Source: Brevibacillus antibioticus
GTDB taxonomy: Bacteria; Bacillota; Bacilli; Brevibacillales; Brevibacillaceae
Direction of reading: 5' to 3'
DNA length: 64,000 nucleotides
NCBI RefSeq assembly: GCF_005217615.1
Contig: NZ_SZNK01000001.1
Span: 2,621,001 to 2,685,000, forward strand
The notes beneath the pieces are model-generated. The model made no database searches. It was not told where the DNA came from and was given only the letters and a program-made list of their open reading frames with translations. The position numbers and the translations under genes are program-made. Of this stretch, positions 16,323 to 24,697 are shown one piece after another (the first letter of the stretch is position 1; every line of letters starts with the position of its first letter).

Positions 16323-17060
16323 CTATTGCTTCACAGCATAAAAAATCATACGAGGTGACTCATGTTCCACATATTCTTCAAACAGATAATTTCCAAACAC
16401 TTGGATTTTTTCGAATCCCGCCTCTGTCAGCATCGTAATCATTTGCTGGGCAGAAAACAAGCGAACCTGCTCCATATACTCACGCGGTTCATGCGACGAC
16501 TCGTCGGAAATCAGTATCCGCTTTTTCACAAATCCATCCTGGATCCAACGTTCTTCTTTAATCAACATCCCACTGACTTCCTTGGTAGAGTGCGGCACGA
16601 GGTTATCCATGACGTACGCTGCATTTAAGAAATCGATGACCACTTCACCTTTTGTTTTGAGTGCTTGTGCCATGTTACGAATAACGTTAGCATTTTCCTC
16701 ATCTGTGGAGAAATAACCAAAGCTGGTAAACAAATTCACGACGATATCAAATTCTTCGTGAAACGGAATGTCGCGCATGTCACAGCGGGCAAAACTTAGC
16801 TGTGGATAGGCGTTTTGTTCCTCGGCCAACTGTAAAAGAACAGGCGACAAATCCACACCAACTACTTCATACCCCCGGCGAGCCAGCGCACGCGAATGAC
16901 GCCCGCTCCCGCAGCAAAGATCAAGTACGCGTCCTGTGTCCTTTACCGGCAATCTTTCCAACAGATTAGCGATCTCTCCATCTGCTGCCGACTCGTCCCT
17001 ATGACGATACACAAGCACATAATCTTCGCGAAAGCTGCGTTCAAACCATTCTTCTGCCAT
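16323..17060 (-). CDS. Class I SAM-dependent methyltransferase
   Basis: A 245-residue Rossmann-fold methyltransferase. Motif I is VLDLCCGSGRHSRALARRG, the acidic motif VVGVDLSP and the motif with RCDMRDIPF follow, and DIVVNLFTSFGYF is motif IV. The C-terminal part has a seven-strand-type finish (FEKIQVFGNYLFEEY). The substrate is unknown. It heads a likely two-gene operon with the PCD-like gene. Confidence 0.82.
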   Translation of the reverse strand: MAEEWFERSFREDYVLVYRHRDESAADGEIANLLERLPVKDTGRVLDLCCGSGRHSRALARRGYEVVGVDLSPVLLQLAEEQNAYPQLSFARCDMRDIPFHEEFDIVVNLFTSFGYFSTDEENANVIRNMAQALKTKGEVVIDFLNAAYVMDNLVPHSTKEVSGMLIKEERWIQDGFVKKRILISDESSHEPREYMEQVRLFSAQQMITMLTEAGFEKIQVFGNYLFEEYVEHESPRMIFYAVKQ

Positions 17061-17230
17061 GTCTGAGCCCCTTTAATTCCAAGATGCTCTTATTATACCA
17101 CAGCGGGGTTTATCCGTAGCCGATTTGCATGCGGCAAAGTGTAGGAAAGCTTTGTTGAAAAATATTGAAACCACTTTTGGTACATACTGTGCAGCGATGA
17201 CCCTTCTCTTGGAAGGATATCGCACCAAAT

Positions 17231-17290
17231 AAAAGCAAAGCACCCCTGCTTCCGCCTCTTTACCGGCAAAATGTAAGGGTGCTTTGTTAT
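17231..17290 (-). terminator. Terminator after the deoxynucleoside kinase operon
   Basis: On the minus strand CAAAGCACCC pairs with GGGTGCTTTG across a 32-base loop that has its own CCGG/GCGG elements, and is followed by CTTTTATTT. Confidence 0.7.
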
Positions 17291-17302
17291 TGTAAAGGGT
17301 TT

Positions 17303-17995
17303 TTATGATGAAAAGCGGGTAGCTCGTCCAAGCCGAATTTTTTCAGCAGCCCGCGCAATAACGCTTTCTACCGAAGATGGGTCATCCACAACATCGTATT
17401 CGTTGATATTGACCCGCAAAATCGGACAGGAAGTAAAGGAGGCAATCCAGCTATCATAGCGACCAAACAAATCCTGCCAGTAATCCACCGGCGTTTGTTG
17501 CTCCATTGGGCGCCCACGCTCTTTTACGCGGCCAATAATATCATCGAAGCTTCCCTCTAAATAGATCAAAATATCCGGATGCGGGAAGTAAGGTGTCATG
17601 ACCATCGCTTCAAAAAGTTCTGTATAAGTGCGGTAATCTTCTTCTGTCATGTTGCCCTGCTCGTACAGCATGCGGGCAAAAATCCCGGTATCCTCATAGA
17701 TGGAGCGGTCTTGGACAAAGCCTCCGCCATAATCAAACATCCGTTTTTGTTCCTTGAAGCGTTCTGCCAAAAAGAAAATTTGCAAATGGAAGCCCCAACG
17801 CGATAAATCATTATAGTAACGGCCCAAATACGGGTTATTGTCAACCTTTTCTACAGATACGCGAAATCCGAGCTGATCTGCCAGGGCATGTGTAAAGGTG
17901 GATTTTCCTACTCCTACTGTCCCGCCGATCGTAATCACTGCGTTGTTCGGTATCCCGTATTTTTCACGAAGCGTGCTGTTTTGAAACCTCGACAT
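17303..17995 (-). CDS. dck: Deoxyadenosine/deoxycytidine kinase
   Basis: A 230-residue dNK-family kinase. P-loop GGTVGVGKST near residue 25, the substrate part EKVDNNPYLGRYYNDLSRWGFHLQ, the motif QDRSIYEDTGIFA (DRS) and the LID-like RVKERGRPME. The sequence follows Bacillus DCK closely (FFLAERFKEQK, FEAMVMTPYFPHPD). It phosphorylates deoxyadenosine and deoxycytidine for salvage. It lies 42 bases downstream of the dgk-like gene on the same strand; Bacillus carries the same pair. Confidence 0.92.
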   Translation of the reverse strand: MSRFQNSTLREKYGIPNNAVITIGGTVGVGKSTFTHALADQLGFRVSVEKVDNNPYLGRYYNDLSRWGFHLQIFFLAERFKEQKRMFDYGGGFVQDRSIYEDTGIFARMLYEQGNMTEEDYRTYTELFEAMVMTPYFPHPDILIYLEGSFDDIIGRVKERGRPMEQQTPVDYWQDLFGRYDSWIASFTSCPILRVNINEYDVVDDPSSVESVIARAAEKIRLGRATRFSS

Positions 17996-18037
17996 GTACG
18001 CAACTCCTTATCCCCATGCTTACTTTTCCTTTGTTCC

Positions 18038-18679
18038 CTATCCCTCTTGTCCCATCAACTCTTGAATCCGTGGTGCAATTCGATCCAATACAACCTTCAA
18101 ATCTTCTGGTCTATGCACAAAATCCAAATCGTCACAATCAAATTTGATGACAGGCGTATCCGGATGATGCTTTTCAAACGCTTCCATAAACTCGTTGTAA
18201 TCAGCAATCAGGTTTTCCATATAAGTGACATCCATACTGCGCTCCATTTCACGATCTCGCATCGCAATCCGCTTCATCACGGTCTCAATCGAAGCTGTCA
18301 TGTAGATCACCAAATGGGCCTGAGGAAGATCCTCTGTTAGGATATCATAAATTTTGAGGTACTTTGGCAGGTTATCTCCTTGTAACGTCCGTTTGGCAAA
18401 AATCGTATTTTTGAAAATATTGTAATCAGAAACAACTGAAATACCTTGATTCAGGAACTTTGTATGAATATCCTGCAACTGCTTGTAACGATTGCAGAGG
18501 AAAAACATCTCAAGCTGAAAGCTCCATTCGGCAATATTTTCATAAAATTTACCCAGAAACGGGTTCTCGTAGACAATCTCTTCCAGTAACTGCAAGTTGC
18601 ATGCGCGGCTTAGTTCCCGCGATAAAGAGGTTTTCCCAATACCAATAGGTCCCTCAACGGTAATCAATATGGACTTCAT
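18038..18679 (-). CDS. dgk: Deoxyguanosine kinase
   Basis: A 213-residue dNK kinase with P-loop VEGPIGIGKTS, NPFLGKFYENIAEWSFQLEMFF and SDYNIFKNTIFAKRTL. The exact phrases EWSFQLEMFFL and RYKQL match Bacillus DGK rather than DCK, which supports the guanosine assignment. It phosphorylates deoxyguanosine and purine deoxynucleosides. The ATG at 18679 has AAAGGA at 12 bases, a little far; a longer reading to 18850 would run through the promoter and the splB terminator and is rejected. Confidence 0.9.
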   Translation of the reverse strand: MKSILITVEGPIGIGKTSLSRELSRACNLQLLEEIVYENPFLGKFYENIAEWSFQLEMFFLCNRYKQLQDIHTKFLNQGISVVSDYNIFKNTIFAKRTLQGDNLPKYLKIYDILTEDLPQAHLVIYMTASIETVMKRIAMRDREMERSMDVTYMENLIADYNEFMEAFEKHHPDTPVIKFDCDDLDFVHRPEDLKVVLDRIAPRIQELMGQEG

Positions 18680-18719
18680 GTATGCTTCGATTCCTTTCAA
18701 GAAAATGAGAGCACCCCAT

Positions 18720-18748
18720 ATTCTAGCATGTATGTAAGCGTTTGTCGA
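18720..18748 (-). promoter_or_regulatory. Sigma-A promoter for dgk-dck
   Basis: On the minus strand TCGACA, a 17-base spacer and TAGAAT, located between the splB terminator and dgk. Confidence 0.55.
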
Positions 18749-18794
18749 AAACATTCGCATCGTGTCGTTTGGTATCATCTGGTGCTCTTTTTTA

Positions 18795-18826
18795 AAAAAG
18801 AAAAACTGCTCTTCATCAAGAGCAGT
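18795..18826 (-). terminator. Intrinsic terminator after splB
   Basis: ACTGCTCTT-GATG-AAGAGCAGT with a following TTTTTCTTTTTT on the minus strand, eight bases after the stop codon. Confidence 0.88.
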
Positions 18827-18833
18827 CTGGGAC

Positions 18834-19907
18834 TTACGTAAAATATTCAACGCGTGCTTGCGGAAACAGTCGGGTTATTTCACTTTCCAAATGGGCCTGT
18901 AACGCCTTTGCTTGGATGTCGGGATAGACGTACTTCCCTTTCCCGTATTTCCCCCATTTGTACTTACGCTCTTCTTCCTTCATCACAAGCTTCGTTTTCG
19001 GATAGCGCTGGAGAATCAAGCTTTTAGCAATCTTGGTAAAACGATGCTGGATCAGCTCAAACGTCAAATCCTCCATCGCTTCAGGAACCAACTGCGAACG
19101 CAGTCTTTCCAGCAAATCGGTATACCCTGCTTCCCATCCGTCAAACCAATACAAAGGCGCTAAAATAAAGCCGAGCGGATAACCGGCCTTTGCTACCTTC
19201 CCTGCTGCCTCCAATCGCTGATGAAAGCTGGAGGTGCCTGGCTCAAAATTTTTGATGACATAGTCAGCGTTCATGCTGAAGCGAAACCGGGTATGCTTGT
19301 TGTGCTTGGCATCCAGCAAAGAATCCACGTGGTGAAACTTGGTCACGAAGCGTAAACGCCCAAACTCCTGCTCGCCCATAAACTCAATTGCTCGTTTCAA
19401 ATTGCCCGTAAGATGCTCAATGCTAACCGGATCGGAGGTACAGGCTGCCTCAAAACGAGTAATCTCACCCGGGCGTTCCTGGATATACTTCTCAGCCTGC
19501 GCCAGAATTTCATCTGTATTGACGTACACTCGAACATACGGCTTTGTCCCGATATTGGTGTTCAAATAGCAATAGTGACAGTGGGCAGCACATCCCGTTG
19601 CCAGTGGAATGGCATATTCGGCGGAAGGCTTGGAAGTCTCGAACTTCAATGTTTTGCGTACCCCGATGACCAAGGTCCGCTTCGCATTGCGATATTTCTC
19701 CACTTCTGTATCCCCAGGGATGCCACGGACCTGATTATGGCTGGTCGTCATCTGCATCGGAATCCCTTCTGCTTGAAAACGGCGATACAGCTCTTGACCG
19801 AGTGGATAGTTCAGTGCGTTTGGCTCGACGAAAATATAATCCGGAACAAACAGCTTGCTGCCCTTCTGCTCCGTCTTTTCAGGTCTTTCCATAAGGATCG
19901 TTCCCAT
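18834..19907 (-). CDS. splB: Spore photoproduct lyase
   Basis: A 357-residue radical-SAM enzyme that reverses the spore photoproduct 5-thyminyl-5,6-dihydrothymine during germination. The [4Fe-4S] motif GCAAHCHYCYL (CxxxCxxC) lies near residue 105, and the conserved H-donor Cys appears in FEAACTSDPVS. The N-terminal FVPDYIFVEPNALNYPLG and RFVTKFHHVDSLLD fit SplB. Several ATG codons crowd the start; ATG 19907 is nine bases from GAAGGGGGG and is preferred over 19916. A 70-codon gene sits upstream on the same strand, as splA does in Bacillus. Confidence 0.95.
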   Translation of the reverse strand: MGTILMERPEKTEQKGSKLFVPDYIFVEPNALNYPLGQELYRRFQAEGIPMQMTTSHNQVRGIPGDTEVEKYRNAKRTLVIGVRKTLKFETSKPSAEYAIPLATGCAAHCHYCYLNTNIGTKPYVRVYVNTDEILAQAEKYIQERPGEITRFEAACTSDPVSIEHLTGNLKRAIEFMGEQEFGRLRFVTKFHHVDSLLDAKHNKHTRFRFSMNADYVIKNFEPGTSSFHQRLEAAGKVAKAGYPLGFILAPLYWFDGWEAGYTDLLERLRSQLVPEAMEDLTFELIQHRFTKIAKSLILQRYPKTKLVMKEEERKYKWGKYGKGKYVYPDIQAKALQAHLESEITRLFPQARVEYFT

Positions 19908-19980
19908 AGTCATCATCCCCCCTTCACCTAGTATGCCCGTGCCATTCGCATGGACGTAAGGGGAAGTATGGCTGTGCCCG

Positions 19981-20193
19981 TTATTTCAGGGTATTCTTAA
20001 AATCGCGTAGCAGCGCCTTTGCTTGCTCCTGTTGAGCTAGCGGTACTTGCAGTGTATAGACATGTCCTGCTTTTTTAGTCTGTCTGGACAAAAGCCTGAC
20101 CCGAATTCCTTTCATTTCTAGATAACGCCGACATTCCTGAGCAATCCGCGGGAGACCATACGATTCATGAATCGTAACCCATTTGATCCACAT
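19981..20193 (-). CDS. 70-residue hypothetical protein upstream of splB
   Basis: A small basic soluble protein (MWIKWVTIHESYGLPRIAQE start, AKALLRDFKNTLK end). The layout WVTIHES..EMKGIRVRLL..HVYTLQVPL suggests a small ferredoxin-like alpha-beta fold of the DUF2007 type, but I do not recognise it firmly. It occupies the position of splA, yet its sequence does not resemble what I know of SplA. ATG 20193 is preferred to 20208, which abuts its AAGG. Confidence 0.55.
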   Translation of the reverse strand: MWIKWVTIHESYGLPRIAQECRRYLEMKGIRVRLLSRQTKKAGHVYTLQVPLAQQEQAKALLRDFKNTLK

Positions 20194-20285
20194 GCACCTG
20201 CACCCCATCCTTACACACTTCTTTCTCTTACAGTAAGCAGTGGACAGACGAATGGTTCAAAAAAACAGCTTGGCTGACAATTTAT

Positions 20286-20314
20286 GAAAACCGTTTTGGC
20301 ACCTGCGCCGTCTA
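20286..20314 (+). promoter_or_regulatory. ECF-type autoregulatory promoter
   Basis: GAAAACC (20286-20292) and CGTCTA (20309-20314) match the AAC at -35 and CGTC at -10 that extracytoplasmic-function sigma factors of the SigW/SigX/SigM type prefer, about 17 bases apart. Transcription would start near 20320, only about 15 bases before the GTG start and just ahead of the ribosome site. Confidence 0.55.
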
Positions 20315-20334
20315 ATGCTAGAGGAGGGGAAAAA

Positions 20335-20859
20335 GTGAATCTGGAACAGCTCGTTTTGCACGCAAAAGATGGGGATGATGATGCCTTTTTTCAGCTCGTC
20401 AGCCTTCATAAAGAACAACTGTATAAAATCGCCTACGCCTTTCTTCGTAACGAGACAGATGCATTGGAGGCCATTCAGGAAGCGACGTGCCGTTCCTATC
20501 TCAAGCTGGCACGCTTGAAACAGCCTGCGTATTTTCGCACATGGCTGACTCGCATCCTTATTCATATTTGTCTGGATGAACAAAAGCGCCGAAAACGTAT
20601 CATCTTGGATCCCATGGCAGATGACGTCGAAAGTCGTGCAAGTATTCCTATGGACGATCAAAATGTCGAACGTATTCAAATCGAGGAGGCTCTCGCTCGT
20701 CTCAGTCCGAATTATCGCCACATTATTATTTTGAAATATTTTGAAGATCGGACGATACGCGATATTGCAGAGGTACTCGGTCATCCGGAAGGAACCATAA
20801 AAACTTGGCTGCACAAAGCTCTAGGTGCACTTCGCAAAGATCTCGGGAAAGGCTGGTAA
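20335..20859 (+). CDS. ECF-family RNA polymerase sigma factor
   Basis: A 174-residue sigma-70 factor with only region 2 (EQLYKIAYAFLRNETDALEAIQEATCRSYLKLARLKQPAYFRTWLTRI pattern, residues about 20-85) and region 4 (LARLSPNYRHIIILKYFEDRTIRDIAEVLGHPEGTIKTWLHKA pattern, residues about 115-165). The start is GTG 20335 after GAGGAGGGG; an upstream ATG lies within the promoter. Five bases separate it from the next gene, a membrane protein with the form of its anti-sigma regulator. Confidence 0.9.
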   Translation: MNLEQLVLHAKDGDDDAFFQLVSLHKEQLYKIAYAFLRNETDALEAIQEATCRSYLKLARLKQPAYFRTWLTRILIHICLDEQKRRKRIILDPMADDVESRASIPMDDQNVERIQIEEALARLSPNYRHIIILKYFEDRTIRDIAEVLGHPEGTIKTWLHKALGALRKDLGKGW

Positions 20860-20864
20860 GCGTC

Positions 20865-22196
20865 ATGCGTGAAAATGATAAAAAAAATGCGGGTCCATTC
20901 ATGATTCCCACTGAAATTGATCATTACATTCGAAAAGGGATGGAACAAGCAAAAGAGCTGCGTCAAAATCGGAGCCGCCATCGGTGGATACGCGTTGGTT
21001 CTAGTCTAGTAGCTTGTCTGTTCATTTTCGTGTTTATTTTTTCCGTTCGCCTTTCACCTGCTGTTGCCGCTTATGTCAGCTCGATTCCTGGGATGGAAAA
21101 GATCGTGGAGTTTCTTCGGGATGATAAAGGCTTACAATTGGCTGCGGAACACAACCTCGTTCAACATATTGGAGCCAGTGGTTCACTTGAGGGTGTCACT
21201 TTTACGATTGATCACGTATTGGCAGATGAAAAACGGATGCTCCTCTTCTATACACTGAAGAATGACCTCTCCGGTAAAGAAGTAGCACTTCACAAAATCG
21301 AGTTGTTCGATCAATCTGGAAAGCAATGGGAGTACGGTGTTTCCTGGTCCAGCATGGGCAGCGAAGACCCTGTGATCCGAAATCGTATTGATATTCACAT
21401 CGAAGGGGCCACTGAAATACCCGATTCGATGACTGCAAAAGTCACGCTAGCAATAGATAATCTCGAACAAAAGCCCCCTCTCAAGATCGACTTTGCTGTG
21501 GATAAAAACAAATTTAAGACCTTTGAGAAAAAAATGTATCCAGTGATGAAGGAAGTCACGGTTGACGGACAGCGGTTTACAATAGAACAAATCGCAGTTT
21601 TTCCTACTCAGACTGAAGTGAGCATTCGCTTTGATCCAGCTAACATAAAGCACGTATTTGATTTTGATAAGCTGAGGCTCGAAGATGAAAAAGGAGAAAC
21701 ATTCGCTTTTTGGGGAAATGGCGTTCCTGTTCGGGACAACGGTGAGAATGGGAGGATATACAATCTGGAGAGTATTTATTTTGTAGAGCCCGAAAAGCTT
21801 ATTCTCAAAGCCAATGGTATTCGTGCCGTAGACAAAGATAAATTGCAAATCGTAATCGATGCGAAGGCAGGCACATTAACAAACGTGCCAAATGATCGCT
21901 TAAAATTAACGGCACTACGTCAAGTTGATGATGTGGTGGGTATGGACTTTTCTTTGAAGGTTCCACCCCAAGATAAAGACTCTCATATCTCCTTAGGGTA
22001 TGACCTGACTGACGACGTGGGAAATGAATATGATTATGTGCAAGGAAGCACCCACTCGACAGATGATGAATCCATTCAATACTATTCCATGCTATTCAAG
22101 CGAAAAACAAACAAAGGTACGCCTACTTCTTATTCCTTTCCTCTGTCTAGCTATCCTGAACGACTTCAAGGTACTTTTTCTATTGAAGTCAAATAA
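20865..22196 (+). CDS. DUF4179-type membrane protein, likely anti-sigma factor
   Basis: A 443-residue protein. A cytoplasmic N-terminus of about 40 residues (HYIRKGMEQAKELRQNRSRH) is followed by one membrane segment (VGSSLVACLFIFVFIFSV, about 43-62) and a large extracytoplasmic part with the DUF4179 start SPAVAAYVSSIPGMEKIVEFLR and two beta-rich domains. Such proteins are encoded next to ECF sigma factors and are thought to hold them at the membrane. ATG 20865 is five bases past the sigma-factor stop, so translation is coupled. No conventional zinc anti-sigma HxxxCxxC motif is seen. Confidence 0.82.
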   Translation: MRENDKKNAGPFMIPTEIDHYIRKGMEQAKELRQNRSRHRWIRVGSSLVACLFIFVFIFSVRLSPAVAAYVSSIPGMEKIVEFLRDDKGLQLAAEHNLVQHIGASGSLEGVTFTIDHVLADEKRMLLFYTLKNDLSGKEVALHKIELFDQSGKQWEYGVSWSSMGSEDPVIRNRIDIHIEGATEIPDSMTAKVTLAIDNLEQKPPLKIDFAVDKNKFKTFEKKMYPVMKEVTVDGQRFTIEQIAVFPTQTEVSIRFDPANIKHVFDFDKLRLEDEKGETFAFWGNGVPVRDNGENGRIYNLESIYFVEPEKLILKANGIRAVDKDKLQIVIDAKAGTLTNVPNDRLKLTALRQVDDVVGMDFSLKVPPQDKDSHISLGYDLTDDVGNEYDYVQGSTHSTDDESIQYYSMLFKRKTNKGTPTSYSFPLSSYPERLQGTFSIEVK

Positions 22197-22251
22197 AAAA
22201 TGCCCCTTCAGCGATTGTTTGTACGACATCGCTGTGGGGCATTCATTTTTT
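22197..22251. terminator. Bidirectional terminator
   Basis: AATGCCCC-T-TCAGCGAT pairs with ATCGCTG-T-GGGGCATT; A/T-runs on both sides. It serves the DUF4179 gene (plus) and thiD (minus). Confidence 0.88.
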
Positions 22252-22262
22252 GATTGGTCAAA

Positions 22263-23057
22263 TCAATCTACAACCGCCCAGTGATTGGTCGGCCCATGCC
22301 CGCCACCCAATTGCGGAGCTGTCTTAATTGCTTCGAAGATAAAGCGATTTGCTTTTTCAACCGCAGTGATGAGCGGTGTATTTTTTGCTAACTCTGCTGT
22401 AAGGGCCGCTGAGAATGTACAACCTGTGCCATGCGTATGACGTGTATGGATACGCTCATGGGACCACTCATGGAATGCCGTACCGTCGAACAAAATGTCC
22501 ACAACAACGTCTCCTTGCAGATGTCCACCCTTCATTAGGACATTGCGGGCGCCTAACGCATGTATCGCTTTTGCTCCTTCGCGCATCTCGTCTGTCGTCT
22601 CGATCTTCATACCCGTCAAGCATTCTGCTTCCGGCAAGTTAGGTGTGACGACTTCTGCCAACGGCAACAACTCTTTTTTCAAGGCAACGATTGCCTCATC
22701 CAGGAGTAGTTTTGACCCTCCCTTGGCAATCATCACCGGGTCTACCACCAGCTTTTTCAGGCGAAATGCTTTGACCTCTTGCGCAACAGCGCGAATGATA
22801 TCCGCATTAAACAGCATTCCGGTTTTCGCCGCGTCAGCACCTAGATCACGAAGCACCTCATGCATTTGCTGTGCAACTGCCTCTGTCGGCAACGGATAAA
22901 CGCCTGCTACGCCCAATGTATTTTGTGCGGTGATTGCTGTGATCGCACTCATTCCGTACACACCGAGTTGATGGAAGGTTTTCAGGTCTGCCTGAATACC
23001 AGCTCCTCCACCGCTATCTGAACCCGCTATCGTCAATGCTTTCGCAATCGTGCTCAT
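22263..23057 (-). CDS. thiD: Hydroxymethylpyrimidine(-phosphate) kinase
   Basis: A 264-residue ribokinase-fold kinase. ALTIAGSDSGGGAGIQADLKTF, GVYGMSAITAITAQNT, KLVVDPVMIAKGG, TPNLPEAE and HTHGTGCTFSAAL cover substrate, ATP and catalytic sites (Cys and Asp region of the GTGC motif). It phosphorylates HMP and HMP-P in thiamin synthesis; Bacillus also has a close paralogue acting on pyridoxal (PdxK), which cannot be excluded by eye. ATG 23057 follows AGGAGGG at six bases. No other thiamin gene and no TPP riboswitch is adjacent. Confidence 0.88.
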   Translation of the reverse strand: MSTIAKALTIAGSDSGGGAGIQADLKTFHQLGVYGMSAITAITAQNTLGVAGVYPLPTEAVAQQMHEVLRDLGADAAKTGMLFNADIIRAVAQEVKAFRLKKLVVDPVMIAKGGSKLLLDEAIVALKKELLPLAEVVTPNLPEAECLTGMKIETTDEMREGAKAIHALGARNVLMKGGHLQGDVVVDILFDGTAFHEWSHERIHTRHTHGTGCTFSAALTAELAKNTPLITAVEKANRFIFEAIKTAPQLGGGHGPTNHWAVVD

Positions 23058-23092
23058 GATTTTCCCTCCTGCTTTCCACCTTTTCTCACCTG

Positions 23093-23125
23093 AGTATACC
23101 ATCCGCTCGTCCCATTCGGTATACT
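23093..23125. promoter_or_regulatory. Inverted repeat with back-to-back -10-like elements
   Basis: AGTATACC (23093-23100) and GGTATACT (23118-23125) are perfect inverted arms with a 17-base spacer, placed between thiD (minus) and the two-component operon (plus). Each arm holds TATACT, a good -10, on its outgoing strand. It may be a divergent promoter pair or an operator. Confidence 0.45.
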
Positions 23126-23165
23126 AAAGGAATGTTTGCCAACTGTATTAAAAGGGGACAATTTC

Positions 23166-23969
23166 ATGTCATATCGTATCTTTTATTGGTTGACCTTTCT
23201 CATTCCAACCATTATCATCGGGGGCTTCGAGTTCATCCGTCACGACTTTTTGCTGCCCTATATGTCTATGGAAGTCGGAAATGTGTACATTACCCTCTTG
23301 ACGCTCTTACTCTCTTTTTTATTCGCTACCTGGATGTTTCACACCCTGAAACAAATGAATGCACGAATCATCGAGGAACAAGCTCGTCGCGCTGTTTATG
23401 AAGAACGGGAACGCCTTGCCCGCGAATTACACGACGGGATTGCGCAGTCTCTGTTCTTCCTCAACGTAAAACTGAAGCAGGGACACTTGGACGATGCACG
23501 GGTCGCTGTTTCTGCCATCGACAACCATGTACGGCAAGCCATTTTCAACCTGCGCTCATTGCCAGAAGAAGGCAGTCTGGATCAACGCCTTGAGAAATGG
23601 CTGGCGCAATGGAGCGCTTTATCTGGAATCGACGTTGCTAGCGAATTGCATGTCAAAGACGGCTTTTTTACTCCCACCGCAGAAGTACAACTGTTCGGGA
23701 TCATCCAGGAGGCTTTTGCCAACATTCGCAAACATTCTCAGGCCAAGCATTCGTGGATTCACCTCACGACAGATGAAGCAACTGGCTGGGTTCTTGCGGT
23801 TGAGGACGATGGCATTGGGATTTTTAACTCTTCTCCCGATACGAAAAAATACGGTCTGTCCATGATGCGCGAGCGAGCACGCCAATTGAACGCATCTCTC
23901 GACATTCAGTTACGACCGGCAGGCGGTACGATCATCCGCTTATCTTCTCATTCAGGAGGAAAAATATAA
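23166..23969 (+). CDS. NarL/LiaS-type sensor histidine kinase
   Basis: A 267-residue kinase with two membrane segments (about 6-22 and 40-58) and almost no extracellular loop, so it senses within or near the membrane. The HisKA_3 dimerisation motif RERLARELHDGIAQSL places the phospho-acceptor at His89. The HATPase region carries IIQEAFANIRKHS (N-box), VEDDGIGI (G1) and YGLSMMRERARQL (G2). ATG 23166 follows AAAGGGGA. The stop overlaps the response-regulator ATG by one base. Confidence 0.9.
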   Translation: MSYRIFYWLTFLIPTIIIGGFEFIRHDFLLPYMSMEVGNVYITLLTLLLSFLFATWMFHTLKQMNARIIEEQARRAVYEERERLARELHDGIAQSLFFLNVKLKQGHLDDARVAVSAIDNHVRQAIFNLRSLPEEGSLDQRLEKWLAQWSALSGIDVASELHVKDGFFTPTAEVQLFGIIQEAFANIRKHSQAKHSWIHLTTDEATGWVLAVEDDGIGIFNSSPDTKKYGLSMMRERARQLNASLDIQLRPAGGTIIRLSSHSGGKI

Positions 23970-24616
23970 TGAACGCTTACCGTGTATTGATCGCCGACGA
24001 CCACCCGATGGCTCGTATGGCCATTCGTAGCCTGCTTGATCCCGATCCCTCTTTTGAAGTCATTGGAGAAGCGCAAAATGGCGAGGAAGCCTTTCTCTTA
24101 TGCGGACAAATACAACCGGACCTTGTGCTCATGGACATCAACATGCCGAAATGGAGCGGACTCGAAGCGACCCGTGAGGTCAAGAAAGCATACCCGCACA
24201 TCAAGGTCGTCATTCTCAGCGTCTCCGATGATGTTGCTGACCTGATCACGGCCATTCAGTTCGGTGCCCAAGGTTACTTGCTGAAAAATTTAGAGCCTGA
24301 CGACTGGATTAACTACTTGCATGCCTTGCTCGGCGAGGATAGTGAGTTGACGCGCGAAATGGCAACCCGGCTCATGTACCGCTTCCGTCAAGAAGAGGCG
24401 ACGGATGAAATGGTACCAGATGTTCTGACTCCGCGAGAGCGAGAGATTGTCATGTATGTGGGAGCCGGAAAAACGAATCGGGAAATAAGCGAGGCGCTGA
24501 TCATCGCAGAAAACACTGTGAAAAACCACCTGAAGAACATTCTCGAGAAGCTGCAATTGGCTAATCGCGTCCAGCTTGCTGCTTATGCAGTTCGCCATCA
24601 TTTGCTCATCAAATAA
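23969..24616 (+). CDS. NarL/LuxR-family response regulator
   Basis: A 215-residue DNA-binding response regulator. Receiver domain with DDHPMAR acidic pair, phospho-acceptor Asp56 in LVLMDINMP, the switch Ser in VILSVSDD and Lys in GYLLKNLEP. The C-terminal LuxR helix-turn-helix is VLTPREREIVMYVGAGKTNREISEALIIAENTVKNHLKNIL in pattern (residues about 150-205). It overlaps the kinase stop by one base, so the two form a standard pair. The target genes are not obvious; the nearby inverted repeat could be its own site. Confidence 0.92.
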   Translation: MNAYRVLIADDHPMARMAIRSLLDPDPSFEVIGEAQNGEEAFLLCGQIQPDLVLMDINMPKWSGLEATREVKKAYPHIKVVILSVSDDVADLITAIQFGAQGYLLKNLEPDDWINYLHALLGEDSELTREMATRLMYRFRQEEATDEMVPDVLTPREREIVMYVGAGKTNREISEALIIAENTVKNHLKNILEKLQLANRVQLAAYAVRHHLLIK

Positions 24617-24697
24617 AAAACATTGCTTTCTGCTCGATCAACTGTCATCCTTAGAAAGATACGTTTTCTACAGACATAAGAAATGCAGGTGATCCCT

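Noticed and set aside
18680..18850. 57-residue N-terminal extension of dgk
   Set aside because: The stretch is low-complexity, crosses the splB terminator and covers a sigma-A-like promoter.
20285..20334. Upstream ATG start of the sigma-factor gene
   Set aside because: It lies within the proposed ECF promoter and has no ribosome site; GTG 20335 has a strong one.
22263..23130. TPP riboswitch ahead of thiD
   Set aside because: The leader is only about 40-60 bases and lacks the CUGAGA and ACCUGA elements in the right arrangement (one CACCTGAG occurs but without its partner).
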